A stretch of 64,000 bases of DNA from Frankiales bacterium (GCA_025980465.1 JAICXJ010000001.1:1-64000), one strand, 5' to 3'; positions 32,884 to 41,958 are shown, counted from the first letter of the stretch. Numbers and translations: made by a program. The notes: generated by a model not told the origin, from the sequence alone.

Positions 32884-34067
32884 GCCACGTCGTCGTTGCC
32901 GGCGTCGGGATGCACCCGTGGGGCAAGTGGGGCCGCAACTTCGTGGAGTACGGCGTGGCCGCCGCGCGTGCTGCCATCGCCGACGCCGGGATCGGTTGGC
33001 GGGACGTTCAGTTCGTGTCCGGTGCCGACACGATGCGCAACGGCTATCCCGGCTATGTCAGCGGTGCCACGTTTGCGCAGGCGCTCGGATGGACCGGCGC
33101 TCGCGTCGCGTCGTCGTACGCCGCATGCGCCTCGGGCGCGACCGCGATGGAGGTCGCCCGCGCCGAGATCCTCGCCGGCCGTTGCGAGGTCGCGATGGTG
33201 GTCGGGGCCGACACCACTCCGAAAGGCTTTCTCGCGCCCAACGCGGGCGACCGCCCCGACGACCCTGACTGGCTGCGGTTCCGGCTGCTCGGCGCGACGA
33301 ATCCGACCTACTTCGGGTTGTATGCACGGCGCCGGATGGCGTTATACGGCGCAACGGAGCGCGACTTCGCGCTGGTCCGTTCGAAGAACGCGAAGCACGG
33401 CTTGAACAACCCGAATGCGCGCTATCGCAAGGACTTCAGCGTCGAGGACGTGCTCGGATCGGCAATGGTCGCCGATCCGCTCAGGCTGCTCGAGATCTGT
33501 GCCACGAGTGACGGCGGCGCGGCCGTCATCCTCACCTCCGCGGAGTGGGCGAAGCGACGCGGCATCACCAAGCCGGTGCAGGTGCGGGCGATCTCCACCG
33601 TCACGCCGTCGTTCCCGCAAACCGTCATCGAGATGCCGAACTTCTCCACCGACTCAGGTGTCGCGGTTCCGGACGCCGTGACGCCGTTCAAGTCGGCAAT
33701 CGCAGCAGCGGCGTACCAGGAGTCGGGCATCGGACCGGAGGACCTGTCGCTCGCCGAGGTGTACGACCTCTCGAGCGCGTTGGAGCTCGACTGGTACGAG
33801 GACATCGCGCTCTGCAAGGCGGGGGAGGCCGAGAAGCTGCTGCACGACGGCGACACCACGATCGGCGGGCGGATCCCGGTCAACCCGTCGGGCGGGCTCG
33901 CCTGCTTCGGTGAGGCGGTGCCGGCACAGGCGCTCGCCCAGGTGTGCGAGGTCGTCTGGCAGCTACGAGGGCAGGCGACCGGCCGACAGGTCGAAGGCGC
34001 GACGAGCGGCATCACAGCGAACCAAGGCCTCTTCGGCCATGGGAGCTCGGTCCTGCTCTCTACTTGA
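32880..34067 (+). CDS. Thiolase-fold lipid-transfer/retro-aldolase-like protein
   Basis: A 395-aa thiolase-superfamily protein of the SCP-x/Ltp group. Cys83 in YAACASGATA occupies the nucleophile position, but the usual catalytic His segment GHPxGA is replaced by GGLACFGEAVPAQ, and the C-terminal Cys-Gly loop by GLFGHGSSVLL. With a coupled DUF35 partner this fits the Ltp2-ChsH2 type, which cleaves beta-hydroxyacyl-CoA side chains by retro-aldol reaction, or BbsAB-type thiolysis. The 3' end overlaps the convergent cyclase gene by 8 bp. Function within the pathway: carbon-carbon cleavage of an activated side chain (inference). Confidence 0.85.
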   Translation: MSHVVVAGVGMHPWGKWGRNFVEYGVAAARAAIADAGIGWRDVQFVSGADTMRNGYPGYVSGATFAQALGWTGARVASSYAACASGATAMEVARAEILAGRCEVAMVVGADTTPKGFLAPNAGDRPDDPDWLRFRLLGATNPTYFGLYARRRMALYGATERDFALVRSKNAKHGLNNPNARYRKDFSVEDVLGSAMVADPLRLLEICATSDGGAAVILTSAEWAKRRGITKPVQVRAISTVTPSFPQTVIEMPNFSTDSGVAVPDAVTPFKSAIAAAAYQESGIGPEDLSLAEVYDLSSALELDWYEDIALCKAGEAEKLLHDGDTTIGGRIPVNPSGGLACFGEAVPAQALAQVCEVVWQLRGQATGRQVEGATSGITANQGLFGHGSSVLLST

Positions 34068-34983
34068 TTGCGACCGGTGTCACCGGCGCGCCGGCGGCGT
34101 TGACGATCGGCTCGGGAGTGGCCGACAGCAGGAAGCTGTAACGGCCGTCGTCCGCGCAGTCCGCGGCGAGCACCTCGAGGTCGAAGTTCTGTCCCTGGAC
34201 GAGACCCATCTCGACGATGTGCAGCATGTGCACCGGCAGCATCACGTCGTCGTCTTCGCCGGGGAAGACCTCGAACGACAGGTTGTCGGTCGCGACCGCG
34301 GCGACACTCTTCTCGCGGAACCAGCGGACGCTCTGCAGCGACGGGCCCGCAGTCGAGATCGCGTACGACATTCGGTCACCGGCATGCAGGTGGCGCATCT
34401 GGCCGGTCCGGAGCAGCACGATGTCGCCCTCGCGGACCTCGACCTTGCCGAACTCGGCGGCAGCATCGAGATCCTCACCCGTGATGGCATGACCGCCTGC
34501 GAGGGTCTCGACCCCGGTCGCACCGGCGACGTCCAGTAGCACTCCGCGCGAGACCACGGCGCCGAGCTTGTCGGCGCCGAGCTTCGTCGCCCCGGCTTCG
34601 GTGATCGTGTCGGTCCGGAATCCGTTGTAGAGGCGACCGTCATAGCTCACATGCGCCAGTGCGTCCCAATGGGTAGCGGCCTGCACTCCGAGCGATACCG
34701 CGTCATCGTTGAACCGCACACCACGTTCGTCATCGCCGTACAGCTCGAGGTGCGCGATCGTGGTGCGCTCGGGATTGGTACGACCTCGGACGAAGCCGAG
34801 TTGCGGGCCGTCCTCCGACATCGGAATCGCCAACCGGAACACTCTGCCGTCGCGGGCCTCGGCAATTCCGGCCCGCATCGTCTGCGCGGTGATGAAGTTG
34901 AGGGTGCCGCGTTCGTCGTCGGCGCCCCAGCGGCCCCAGTTGTTGACGGATTTCGCGAGTTCGAAGAAGTAGTCCGGGATCAT
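34060..34983 (-). CDS. Cyclase/kynurenine-formamidase-like metal hydrolase
   Basis: A 307-aa protein of the cyclase family: NNWGRWGADDERGTLNFIT at the start, the metal motif AATHWDALAHVSYDGRLYNG (a variant of HxGTHxD) near 103-122, and DIVLLRTGQ and SVAAVATDNLSFEVFPG later. Members hydrolyse cyclic amides or lactones or act in polyketide cyclisation. It is the last gene of the long minus-strand run that includes the LIV importer, and overlaps the 3' end of the thiolase gene. Substrate unknown. Confidence 0.8.
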   Translation of the reverse strand: MIPDYFFELAKSVNNWGRWGADDERGTLNFITAQTMRAGIAEARDGRVFRLAIPMSEDGPQLGFVRGRTNPERTTIAHLELYGDDERGVRFNDDAVSLGVQAATHWDALAHVSYDGRLYNGFRTDTITEAGATKLGADKLGAVVSRGVLLDVAGATGVETLAGGHAITGEDLDAAAEFGKVEVREGDIVLLRTGQMRHLHAGDRMSYAISTAGPSLQSVRWFREKSVAAVATDNLSFEVFPGEDDDVMLPVHMLHIVEMGLVQGQNFDLEVLAADCADDGRYSFLLSATPEPIVNAAGAPVTPVAIK

Positions 34984-35564
34984 TCGTCGTCGAGCGGACT
35001 ACAGATCCGGCATGGCTTGAGCTTTGTGGTCTCGGCGTTGACCTTCTTCAGGTCGGTGCGGCCGCTCACTGCGGCGCAGTCCGCGCGGTGGAAGATCGAC
35101 CCGTTCGGTGTCGCGACGAAGCTCTGCGCCGGGGCCGCGGACGCCCTGATGTTGCCGTCGTCGTTGGTGACGGTGCCGCCGGAGAGCAGGGTCTCGAGCC
35201 GGGCGAGCGCGTCGGCCAGATCCCTGGTCTGGGTGCGCGACTCCCGGATCCGGATCGTCTGCCAGTAGGCGAAGTACACGAAGCCGCCGGCGAAGACCAG
35301 CGCGAGACCGAGAATCCCACCCGAGATCAGGTAGTCGTTCTGCTCGAACTGTAGCGGCGTGCTGGAAGCGCCGGCCCAGCCCAGGATGATCAGTACGACG
35401 CCGAGCGGCATGAGAACACCGCCGGCGATGAGCATCATCCGTTCGGTGTTCACGCCGGCCGCTCGGGTCCGCATCGTGCGGACCTGCTCGGACAGCCGGC
35501 TCATCCGCCCCGACGACGACGCCGATCCGGACCGATCGCCGAGCAACTCGGTCGAGGTCGTCAT
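34980..35564 (-). CDS. Two-helix membrane protein with C-terminal Ada-like zinc-binding motif
   Basis: A 194-aa protein: a disordered Ser-rich N-terminus, helices MMLIAGGVLMPLGVVLIILGW and YLISGGILGLALVFAGGFVYFAYW, a coiled-coil-like stretch (RTQTRDLADALARLETLL), and a C-terminal module FVATPNGSIFHRADCAAVSGR with a later PCRIC. The Cys/Cys-x2-Cys arrangement resembles the Ada metal-binding domain, found in other actinobacterial membrane proteins of unknown role. Overlaps its neighbours on both sides (ATGA). No assigned function. Confidence 0.65.
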   Translation of the reverse strand: MTTSTELLGDRSGSASSSGRMSRLSEQVRTMRTRAAGVNTERMMLIAGGVLMPLGVVLIILGWAGASSTPLQFEQNDYLISGGILGLALVFAGGFVYFAYWQTIRIRESRTQTRDLADALARLETLLSGGTVTNDDGNIRASAAPAQSFVATPNGSIFHRADCAAVSGRTDLKKVNAETTKLKPCRICSPLDDE

Positions 35565-36913
35565 GAGCCCTCCTCAAGACGGCAGCCAGGTCCCGAAGCC
35601 TCGAGCACCCGATCCGGTAGGCGTTTCATACCAAAGGCGAACAGGCCGGCGAGGATGAGGCCCAAGATGACCCAACCAGCCGCGAGGCCGCCCGGCAACT
35701 TGAATGCCGCGGGCGCCAGCTGCGGCGGCACGGCGACCACCGGCGATGTGGTGGCGGCCGGCGCGGGTGGGACCGCGCCACCGGAGGACACCGGCGGCAC
35801 GCCAGACCCGCCGGTCGCCGTCGAAGGTCCGGCGGGGGCAGTCGGCGGGGAAGTGCTCGGCACCGACGGCGCAACGTAGCCCGGCGACGCACTCGCGTTG
35901 ATGCTGGCGCCGCCGAACACCAGGACCATGCCGGTGTCGTTGAAGTTCGCGGCGTACGCCGGCTTCGTGATCTCGACGATGAGGACACCGGTGTCGAGGT
36001 GTACCGATGGACCCTTGATCTGCTTGGTGCCCTGCACCAGGAAGATGCGGATGCCCGCGGCCTTCAGGGCGTTGTTCACCGTCTTGCTCAATGTTGCGAG
36101 CACGGCCTTCGGAAGCAGGCCCTTGCCCGAGACGGCGATGCCGTTCTGATCGACCGTCACGTTGACACCGGCGACCTTCAGTCCGGCGACGACGGTCGAA
36201 ATCGTGCCTTGCGAGTGCGTCCCGTCCGACACCGCGTGAGCAGTGGACACGATCGAGCCGATTGACAGCACGCCACCGATCGACGTGTTGAGGACCGCGG
36301 AGTGCGCATCGACGACGACGTTGTTCGCGTTCTGCTTGATGACGGTCGACGCTTTGATGTTGCCGAACAGCTGCTCGAGTGTCTTGTTGCTCGCCGAGCC
36401 GATCTGCGACGTGGCGCTGACCAGGTTCGGCTTGGAGACCGCCTGCATCGTGATGACGCCCTGGTTCATCGTCACGGTGTCGTTGCCGGACGTGGTGGGC
36501 GCCTCCGCCTTGTACGGGTCGTTGAGCTCGTTCTCCAGGCTGGTCGGCAGCCCCTTGATGCCGAGTACGCCGAGGGTCGAACCACCGGCGGCGCCGGTGC
36601 TGCCCGGCCAGAAGATCGACGTGACCGCGTGTCCGGTGCCTCCGGCTCCGAGTTGCGAGAGCGCGTAAGGCGCCTCCGCTTCGACGTCCTCACCGGAGTG
36701 GGAGTACAACGGCGCCCGCAGCCCGGCAGCAGTGGCGTTCACGTTGACCGAACCGAGCGGAGTCTTGCTCGGCGCTGTGGCGACCGGCGATGCACTCGCA
36801 TGCAGCCCCGCCGTGACCGGTCCCATCGCGAACGTCGCGACTGCTGCAGTTGCGACTGCGACTCGGCGGCGGGTGCTGAACCGCCTCGGTGGTGCGCCTG
36901 GCGACTCGCTCAT
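35561..36913 (-). CDS. Secreted, membrane-anchored surface protein
   Basis: A 450-aa exported protein. Residues 1-45 form a basic start plus hydrophobic stretch ending near ASASP (signal peptide). A long beta-rich body follows with repeated TVDQNGIAVSGKG-like strands and no Cys, then a Pro/Ser/Ala/Thr linker near 345-400 and a C-terminal helix WVILGLILAGLFAFGM with a basic tail. The body resembles choice-of-anchor or fibronectin-like wall proteins, but no family is certain. It lies between the LivF gene and the two-helix protein with ATGA overlaps, so it may help substrate capture for the importer. Confidence 0.65.
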   Translation of the reverse strand: MSESPGAPPRRFSTRRRVAVATAAVATFAMGPVTAGLHASASPVATAPSKTPLGSVNVNATAAGLRAPLYSHSGEDVEAEAPYALSQLGAGGTGHAVTSIFWPGSTGAAGGSTLGVLGIKGLPTSLENELNDPYKAEAPTTSGNDTVTMNQGVITMQAVSKPNLVSATSQIGSASNKTLEQLFGNIKASTVIKQNANNVVVDAHSAVLNTSIGGVLSIGSIVSTAHAVSDGTHSQGTISTVVAGLKVAGVNVTVDQNGIAVSGKGLLPKAVLATLSKTVNNALKAAGIRIFLVQGTKQIKGPSVHLDTGVLIVEITKPAYAANFNDTGMVLVFGGASINASASPGYVAPSVPSTSPPTAPAGPSTATGGSGVPPVSSGGAVPPAPAATTSPVVAVPPQLAPAAFKLPGGLAAGWVILGLILAGLFAFGMKRLPDRVLEASGPGCRLEEGS

Positions 36914-37638
36914 GCTGCCCCTCCGAGGTAGGCCTCGGACACCTGCTCGGCGATGTCCTGGGGCTCACCCACCGCGATCACGCGGCCCTGGGTCATCACC
37001 GCTGCGAAGTCCGCGACCCGAAGCGCCGTGGTCGCAAATTGTTCGACGAGCAGGATGGTGATCCCTTCCTCGGCCAGCTGGCGGACCAGATCGTAGAGCT
37101 CGGACACGATGATCGGTGCGAGGCCCATCGAGATCTCGTCCAGCAGCAGCACCGCAGGTTGCGAGACCAGCGCACGCGACATCGCCAGCATCTGCTGCTC
37201 ACCGCCGCTCATTGTCCCAGCGCGTTGACCGCGGCGTTCCGCCAATCGGGGGAACCGGGTGAAGGCGACATCTTGGACGTCCTTCATCGACATACCTGCG
37301 GCATATGTCCAGATCCGCAGGTTGTCGTCAACGGTGAGATTGGGGAAGATGCCGCGACCCTCCGGGATCCGGCTCACGCCGGCGCGAGCGAGTGCGTCAG
37401 GTCCGGCGCCGTTCACGTGGGTGCCGGTGATGTGCACGCAGCCCGAGGTCGGCCGCAGGTTGCCGGAGATCACCTGCAGCGTCGTCGACTTGCCGCCGCC
37501 GTTCGGACCGAGCAGCGCGTACACCGTCCCGCTCGGGACCGCCAGGTTGACGCCGTGCAGCACCTCGATCCGGCCGTAGCCGGCGTACAGATCGATCAGT
37601 TCGATCGCATGCTGCGGTATTGCCGCCTGCCGCGCCAT
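36910..37638 (-). CDS. livF: Branched-chain-type ABC transporter ATPase (LivF-like)
   Basis: A 242-aa ABC ATPase: Walker A GPNGGGKST near 40-48, signature MSGGEQQMLAMSRAL, Walker B VLLLDEISMGL, and the LivF-type ILLVEQFATTALRVADFAAVMTQGRV ending. It powers uptake with LivG and the fused LivHM permease. Its ATG shares one base with the LivG stop (TGATG). In actinobacteria and steroid- or aromatic-degraders LIV-type importers also carry aromatic acids and amides, so the ligand need not be an amino acid. Confidence 0.92.
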   Translation of the reverse strand: MARQAAIPQHAIELIDLYAGYGRIEVLHGVNLAVPSGTVYALLGPNGGGKSTTLQVISGNLRPTSGCVHITGTHVNGAGPDALARAGVSRIPEGRGIFPNLTVDDNLRIWTYAAGMSMKDVQDVAFTRFPRLAERRGQRAGTMSGGEQQMLAMSRALVSQPAVLLLDEISMGLAPIIVSELYDLVRQLAEEGITILLVEQFATTALRVADFAAVMTQGRVIAVGEPQDIAEQVSEAYLGGAA

Positions 37639-38408
37639 CAGACCTCGTCGCTTCCGAGGTAGGCGGCCTGGACCGCCGGGTCTTTCTGGATCTCGGCCGG
37701 TGTGCCCTGGGCGATGATCCGGCCGAAGTCGAGAACGTAGATCCGGGTGCAGACCCGCATCACCAGCTCGACGTCATGCTCGACGAGCAGGATCGCCGTA
37801 CCGTCGCGCACCAGGTCGAGCATCAGATCGCCTAGGGCATCGGTCTCGTCCTGGTTCAGCCCGGATCCGACCTCGTCGAGAAGCAGCAGCCGAGGCCGGG
37901 TCGCGAGCGCCCGACCGAGCTCGACCAGCCGAGCGATTCCGGTGGGCAGCGCATCGACCCGGGCGTTACCGACCCGCTGCAGACCGACCCGGTCGATGAT
38001 CTCCGCGGCGACTCGCCGCGGCGGTGTCTGGTCCTCGGACCACGACTTGTGGAACTCGGCCGCCGCGAGGATGTTCTCGAAGACCGTGAGCGAGCCGAAG
38101 ACCTCGAGCCGCTGGAACGTGCGCGCGATCCCCAGGCGGGCCCGCCGGTACGGCGGGAGGTGGCTGACTTCCCGGCCGCCGATGAAGACCCGACCGTTGG
38201 TCGGTTCCTGAAGTCCGGTGATGACGTTGAAGGTTGTGGTCTTGCCGGCGCCGTTTGGACCGATCAGGCCGGTGATCTCACCCGGCATCACAGTCAGGTT
38301 GACGTCCGAGACCGCGTTGATCCCGCCGAAGCGCACCGAGACGTCGATGATCTCGAGGACGGCATCGGAGGTCCGTTGCTCAGGCGCCTCGAGGTCAACG
38401 GCCGGCAT
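37638..38408 (-). CDS. livG: Branched-chain-type ABC transporter ATPase (LivG-like)
   Basis: A 256-aa ABC ATPase: Walker A LIGPNGAGKTTTFNVITG, the LivG-specific SHLPPYRRARLGIARTFQ Q-loop region, Walker B LLLLDEVGSGL and the D-loop/His switch LVEHDVELVMRVC. The ABC signature is unusual: ALPTGIARLVELGRAL lacks the normal S-G-G and reads P-T-G. LivG proteins often have a relaxed signature, so it may still work as a heterodimer with LivF. Overlaps the permease gene by 14 bp. Confidence 0.9.
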   Translation of the reverse strand: MPAVDLEAPEQRTSDAVLEIIDVSVRFGGINAVSDVNLTVMPGEITGLIGPNGAGKTTTFNVITGLQEPTNGRVFIGGREVSHLPPYRRARLGIARTFQRLEVFGSLTVFENILAAAEFHKSWSEDQTPPRRVAAEIIDRVGLQRVGNARVDALPTGIARLVELGRALATRPRLLLLDEVGSGLNQDETDALGDLMLDLVRDGTAILLVEHDVELVMRVCTRIYVLDFGRIIAQGTPAEIQKDPAVQAAYLGSDEV

Positions 38409-40359
38409 GTGCCAACTCCTCTTCCTCCTGGAAGAAGACCGAGCCCACGGTCCCGTCCTCGGCCGGTGCCGCCCTCACCGCCGGCGCGGTCTGGAAGCTC
38501 TCGGCCGGCTTGAAGCGGTCGAGCAGGCGCACGATCCTGCCGCCGAAGCCGTTGGGATCACGTCCGACGCTGATCGCCGCCAGACCGGTCAGCGTGTACT
38601 GCAGCTGCGCGATGTGGCGGGTCAGGTCGTGGGCAGCCAGATGGGGTTGGGCGATCTGGAAGCCGGTGAAGGTCGCGGCGCCGAGAAGCGCACCGGTCGC
38701 GGTGTTGATGCCGCCGACCCGGGCCAGCAGGAGGACGACGAGGCTGCCCAGCGCGGCGAAGTCGTTGGCGTCCACCTGCCCCGGCACCGCGCCGAGAAGC
38801 GCGCCCGCCAACCCGGCCATGCCGGCGGCGAGCGTGAACGTGATCAGCTTCGTGACGTTGACGTTGACGCCGAGGGTTGCGCACGCGGCAGGCGAGTCGT
38901 TGGTCGCGACCAGACGGCGCCCGAACGAGCCGCGGCGCAGCGCGAGTACGCCGATCGCGCAGAGCACGAAGGTGACGCAACACACCATGAAGAAGGCCTG
39001 GTCGGACTTGGTGGGAACACCGGGAATGTGCACCCGGGCCACCGCGATGTTGCCGCCGGTGCCGAGGATCTGGGTGAAAACGGCGAGGTCCATGACGGTC
39101 GCGAACGAGAACGTCGCGAGAGCGAGATACAGCCCGCGCAGCCGCAGCGTCGGTAAGGCGACGAGCGCTCCGACGGCGCCGGCCAGCCCGACCGCAGCGA
39201 TCAGCCCGATCGGGTTGCCGCTCGTTCCCCCGGCATGTGACATCGCGAACGCGCCGAGACCGACGAACGACAGGGTGCACAGCGACACCATTCCGCCGTA
39301 CCCGGTGAGCAGCACCAGCGAGAGCAGCTCCAGTGCGGTCGCGAAGCCGTCCGCGCCCCACTTCAGGTTCGCCGAGCCGAGCTGCGTCGACACGATGAAC
39401 GATCCGATGACGACCGCGATGCCGACCCCGATCGAGGACTTCAGGCTCGCCACCCGCGGCGCGACGGCGGCGGCGAACGACGCGGTCCGGAGCCGGTCCT
39501 GCGGCAGGACGATCAGGACGATGAACAGCACGATCATCGGGATGATCGCCTGCACGCGGGTCAGGAAGCCCGACGACGGGAGATAACCCAGCGCCATCGA
39601 CTGACCGACCGCGATGACGATGGCGCCGCCGACGGCGGCCGGCAAGTTACGGAGCCGGCCGATGATGGCGGCGGCGTAACCGTCCACGACGAGCAAAGTC
39701 AGGTTGAGGATGTTGAGCTCCTGGATCGGAGCCAGCAACATCCCGCCCAGCGCGGCGAGCGAGGTTGAGAGCATCCACGACAGCTGCTGCACCCGGACCG
39801 GCCGGCCGCCTGCCATCGCGAGCAGGTCGGGGTTGTCGACGACGGCGCGCATCGCGATGCCGAGCCGGCTCTGGGTGAACAGCAGCCTGAGTCCGACTCC
39901 TGCCACGATCAACGCCAGGACGGTGATCAGCTCGTGGTAGCTGACCAGCACCTGGCCGACCCGGAACCCGTTGCCGTTGTCGAGCTGCGGCAGGACCCGC
40001 GAGACAGTGGGGCTCCAGACGCTGTTGGCGATTCCGACCAGGGCGAGCAGCAGCCCGAGGGTGACCACGACCGTAAGGTCGACCGGCGCACCCCGCAGGG
40101 GGCGCATCAACGCCATCTCGATGAACAGTCCGAACAGCGGCGCGAGAACGACCAGCACCAGGAACATGGACAGGACGACGTTGAGATGCCAGTTCTGCCA
40201 CAGCTCCCAGAACGTGTACGCCGAGAACATGGCGATCGCGCCGTGAGAGAAGTTGAAGATGCCGGTCGTCGTGTAGGTGACGACCAGACCCATCGCAATA
40301 AGCGCGTAGATGCACCCCGTCACCAGTCCGGTGATGAGGAAGCCTTCGAAAGCGGTCAT
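38395..40359 (-). CDS. Fused branched-chain ABC permease (LivH-LivM)
   Basis: A 654-aa membrane protein in which both permease halves are joined. Residues 1-290 match LivH (FLITGLVTGCIYALIAMGLVVTYTTTGIFNFSHGAI, then the LGIAMRAVVDNPDLLAMAG coupling loop). Residues about 300-610 match LivM (TGYGGMVSLCTLSFVGLGAF, FGRRLVATNDSPAACATLGVNV coupling loop). The last 40 residues are a soluble tail with PAVRAAPAEDG. Such fusions occur in actinobacteria. The ATG at 40359 gives the conserved LivH start. Confidence 0.92.
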   Translation of the reverse strand: MTAFEGFLITGLVTGCIYALIAMGLVVTYTTTGIFNFSHGAIAMFSAYTFWELWQNWHLNVVLSMFLVLVVLAPLFGLFIEMALMRPLRGAPVDLTVVVTLGLLLALVGIANSVWSPTVSRVLPQLDNGNGFRVGQVLVSYHELITVLALIVAGVGLRLLFTQSRLGIAMRAVVDNPDLLAMAGGRPVRVQQLSWMLSTSLAALGGMLLAPIQELNILNLTLLVVDGYAAAIIGRLRNLPAAVGGAIVIAVGQSMALGYLPSSGFLTRVQAIIPMIVLFIVLIVLPQDRLRTASFAAAVAPRVASLKSSIGVGIAVVIGSFIVSTQLGSANLKWGADGFATALELLSLVLLTGYGGMVSLCTLSFVGLGAFAMSHAGGTSGNPIGLIAAVGLAGAVGALVALPTLRLRGLYLALATFSFATVMDLAVFTQILGTGGNIAVARVHIPGVPTKSDQAFFMVCCVTFVLCAIGVLALRRGSFGRRLVATNDSPAACATLGVNVNVTKLITFTLAAGMAGLAGALLGAVPGQVDANDFAALGSLVVLLLARVGGINTATGALLGAATFTGFQIAQPHLAAHDLTRHIAQLQYTLTGLAAISVGRDPNGFGGRIVRLLDRFKPAESFQTAPAVRAAPAEDGTVGSVFFQEEEELAHAGR

Positions 40360-40371
40360 GTCGGCCCGCTC

Positions 40372-41913
40372 CTACTTCTTCACCCACTGGCCGTCACAGC
40401 GGTAGCCACCTGGGTTCGACGAGGTCACCGCCGGGTCTGCGATCCGGCTGAACACGCCGTTGTTCAGCTGCCACAAGATGTAGCAGTGGTTTCCGCTCGT
40501 CTTCGAGCCCGGATTGGCCGGCGAGATCACGCCATTGTCGGTGTAGTTCTTCACCTTTCGTAGCGCGGCGAGGACGGTCTGCTGGGTGATCTTCTTCCCA
40601 GCGTTCTCGACCGCCTGCTGGAACAGCCGGCCATCGACCCAGGCGAACATCGCGTACAGGTTCAACGGCTGGTTGCCGTAGGTCCGGGCGAACCAGGTTT
40701 GCAGGTTCCCGAGCTCGGGGATCTGCTTCGCTTCGCCGGGATTGAAGAACAGTGAGTACTCGTTGTAGCCCTGCAGACCGTTTGCGAGCGACTTGTTGCC
40801 GCCGAGCGCACTCAGGAACGCCGGGTCGTACGCGATCGGAATGACGTTGATGAGCGACGAGGGACAGCCGGCTTGCTTCTCGTTCTGGATCATCGTCGCC
40901 GCGTTCTGGGCGTCCTCGGTGACGGTGAAGAACATCTGGATGTGCTGCTGCGTGCACATCTTGACGAAGTCGCCGACGAAGTTGCCGTTCGTCGGCTGCT
41001 CGTTGACCGAGTAGACGAACTTCCATCCGGCCACCGTCGCAGCGTGGGTGATTGCCGCCTGCTTGGCCAACGCCGACGGAATCGCCTCGGCGATGGTACC
41101 GACGTGCTGCACCTTGCTGCCGTACTTCTGCTTGTAGTACGCGAACATGCCGGTGGCGTAGCCGAGCTGGCCAGGTTCGAGGTCGAAGTGGTTGGACAAC
41201 GGCTCGGCGGCTGGGTCGAGTGCGACGTGGATGTCCGGCACGGAGGGGTGCTGCTTCAACACGTTCGCACCGCAGTTGTCGTAGAGCGAGAACGTGCCGA
41301 CGAACGCGAACACCTGGTTGACCAGGCTCGAGGTCGCGTTCTCGTTCTGGGTGCAGTTGGTCCCGCCGTCTTTGAAGTTGACCTGGACCTGATGACTGCA
41401 GATGCCGTGGTTGGTGTTGTTGACATACTGAGCGAAGGACTCGATGCCCTCCTCGGCGCCCTGGAACAGGCCGCTCACAGGGCCGGTGACGTCGGCGATC
41501 GTGCCGATCGCGAGCCCGGTCGCGTTGACGCCGTTGCCGGACATGGCCCCGCAGGTCCCGGCTGCCGTCGTCGTACCGGTTCCCTTCGACCCGGTGGCGC
41601 CCGTGCCGGTCGACCCGGTGCCGGTGCTTCCGGTGCCCGTCGACCCGGTGCCGGTGCTTCCGGTGCCCGTCGACCCGGTGCCGGTGCTTCCGGTGCCCGT
41701 CGACCCGGTGCCGGTGCTTCCGGTGCCCGTCGACCCGGTGCCGGTGGACCCGAGGCCGGTGCCTCCCGTGCCGCTCGACCCGGTGCCGCTGGTGCCGGAG
41801 CCGAGGACGGCGTCGGCAGCCTTCGTCCGGACGTTCTCAGGGAGCCGGGCGCCGCACGCCGTCGCGATGACGCCGGCGACCATGAGCAAGGCAACTGCGC
41901 GGGGGGTGCGCAT
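40372..41913 (-). CDS. ABC transporter substrate-binding protein (LivK-like) with Gly-Ser-Thr repeat linker
   Basis: A 513-aa lipoprotein-like binding protein. The signal region is MRTPRAVALLMVAGVIATACG with a Cys21 acceptor and a weak lipobox. Residues about 43-115 are a (GSTGTGSTGT)n low-complexity linker encoded by 30-bp repeats. The mature domain is a type I periplasmic-binding fold: IGTIADVTGPVSGLFQGAEEGIESFAQYVNN, VFAFVGTFSLYDNCGANVLKQ and a C-terminal YCDGQWVKK-like end. It supplies the ligand for the LivHM/LivG/LivF importer. It may be co-transcribed with the PPOX protein gene upstream (45-bp gap). Confidence 0.9.
   Translation of the reverse strand: MRTPRAVALLMVAGVIATACGARLPENVRTKAADAVLGSGTSGTGSSGTGGTGLGSTGTGSTGTGSTGTGSTGTGSTGTGSTGTGSTGTGSTGTGSTGTGSTGTGATGSKGTGTTTAAGTCGAMSGNGVNATGLAIGTIADVTGPVSGLFQGAEEGIESFAQYVNNTNHGICSHQVQVNFKDGGTNCTQNENATSSLVNQVFAFVGTFSLYDNCGANVLKQHPSVPDIHVALDPAAEPLSNHFDLEPGQLGYATGMFAYYKQKYGSKVQHVGTIAEAIPSALAKQAAITHAATVAGWKFVYSVNEQPTNGNFVGDFVKMCTQQHIQMFFTVTEDAQNAATMIQNEKQAGCPSSLINVIPIAYDPAFLSALGGNKSLANGLQGYNEYSLFFNPGEAKQIPELGNLQTWFARTYGNQPLNLYAMFAWVDGRLFQQAVENAGKKITQQTVLAALRKVKNYTDNGVISPANPGSKTSGNHCYILWQLNNGVFSRIADPAVTSSNPGGYRCDGQWVKK
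41600..41755. repeat. 30-bp tandem repeat within the binding-protein gene
   Basis: About five near-perfect copies of a 30-bp unit (GTGCCCGTCGACCCGGTGCC then GGTGCTTCCG) on the plus strand, encoding GSTGTGSTGT decapeptides on the minus strand. Degenerate versions extend on both sides to roughly 41580-41790. The unit is in frame, so copy-number change would lengthen or shorten the linker without a frameshift. Confidence 0.85.
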
Positions 41914-41958
41914 CTGACTCCCTTTCTCCTTCGTGCCCTGAGGTTCCAGTGCCGGCAG

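Noticed and set aside
32880-34983. Frameshift or assembly error at the overlapping 3' ends near 34060-34067
   Set aside because: Both proteins have full, well-formed C-termini; an 8-bp convergent overlap is compatible with two intact genes.
41580-41790. Regular 30-bp repeats as a possible CRISPR array
   Set aside because: The repeats are directly tandem without unique spacers and encode an in-frame protein linker; no cas genes are present.
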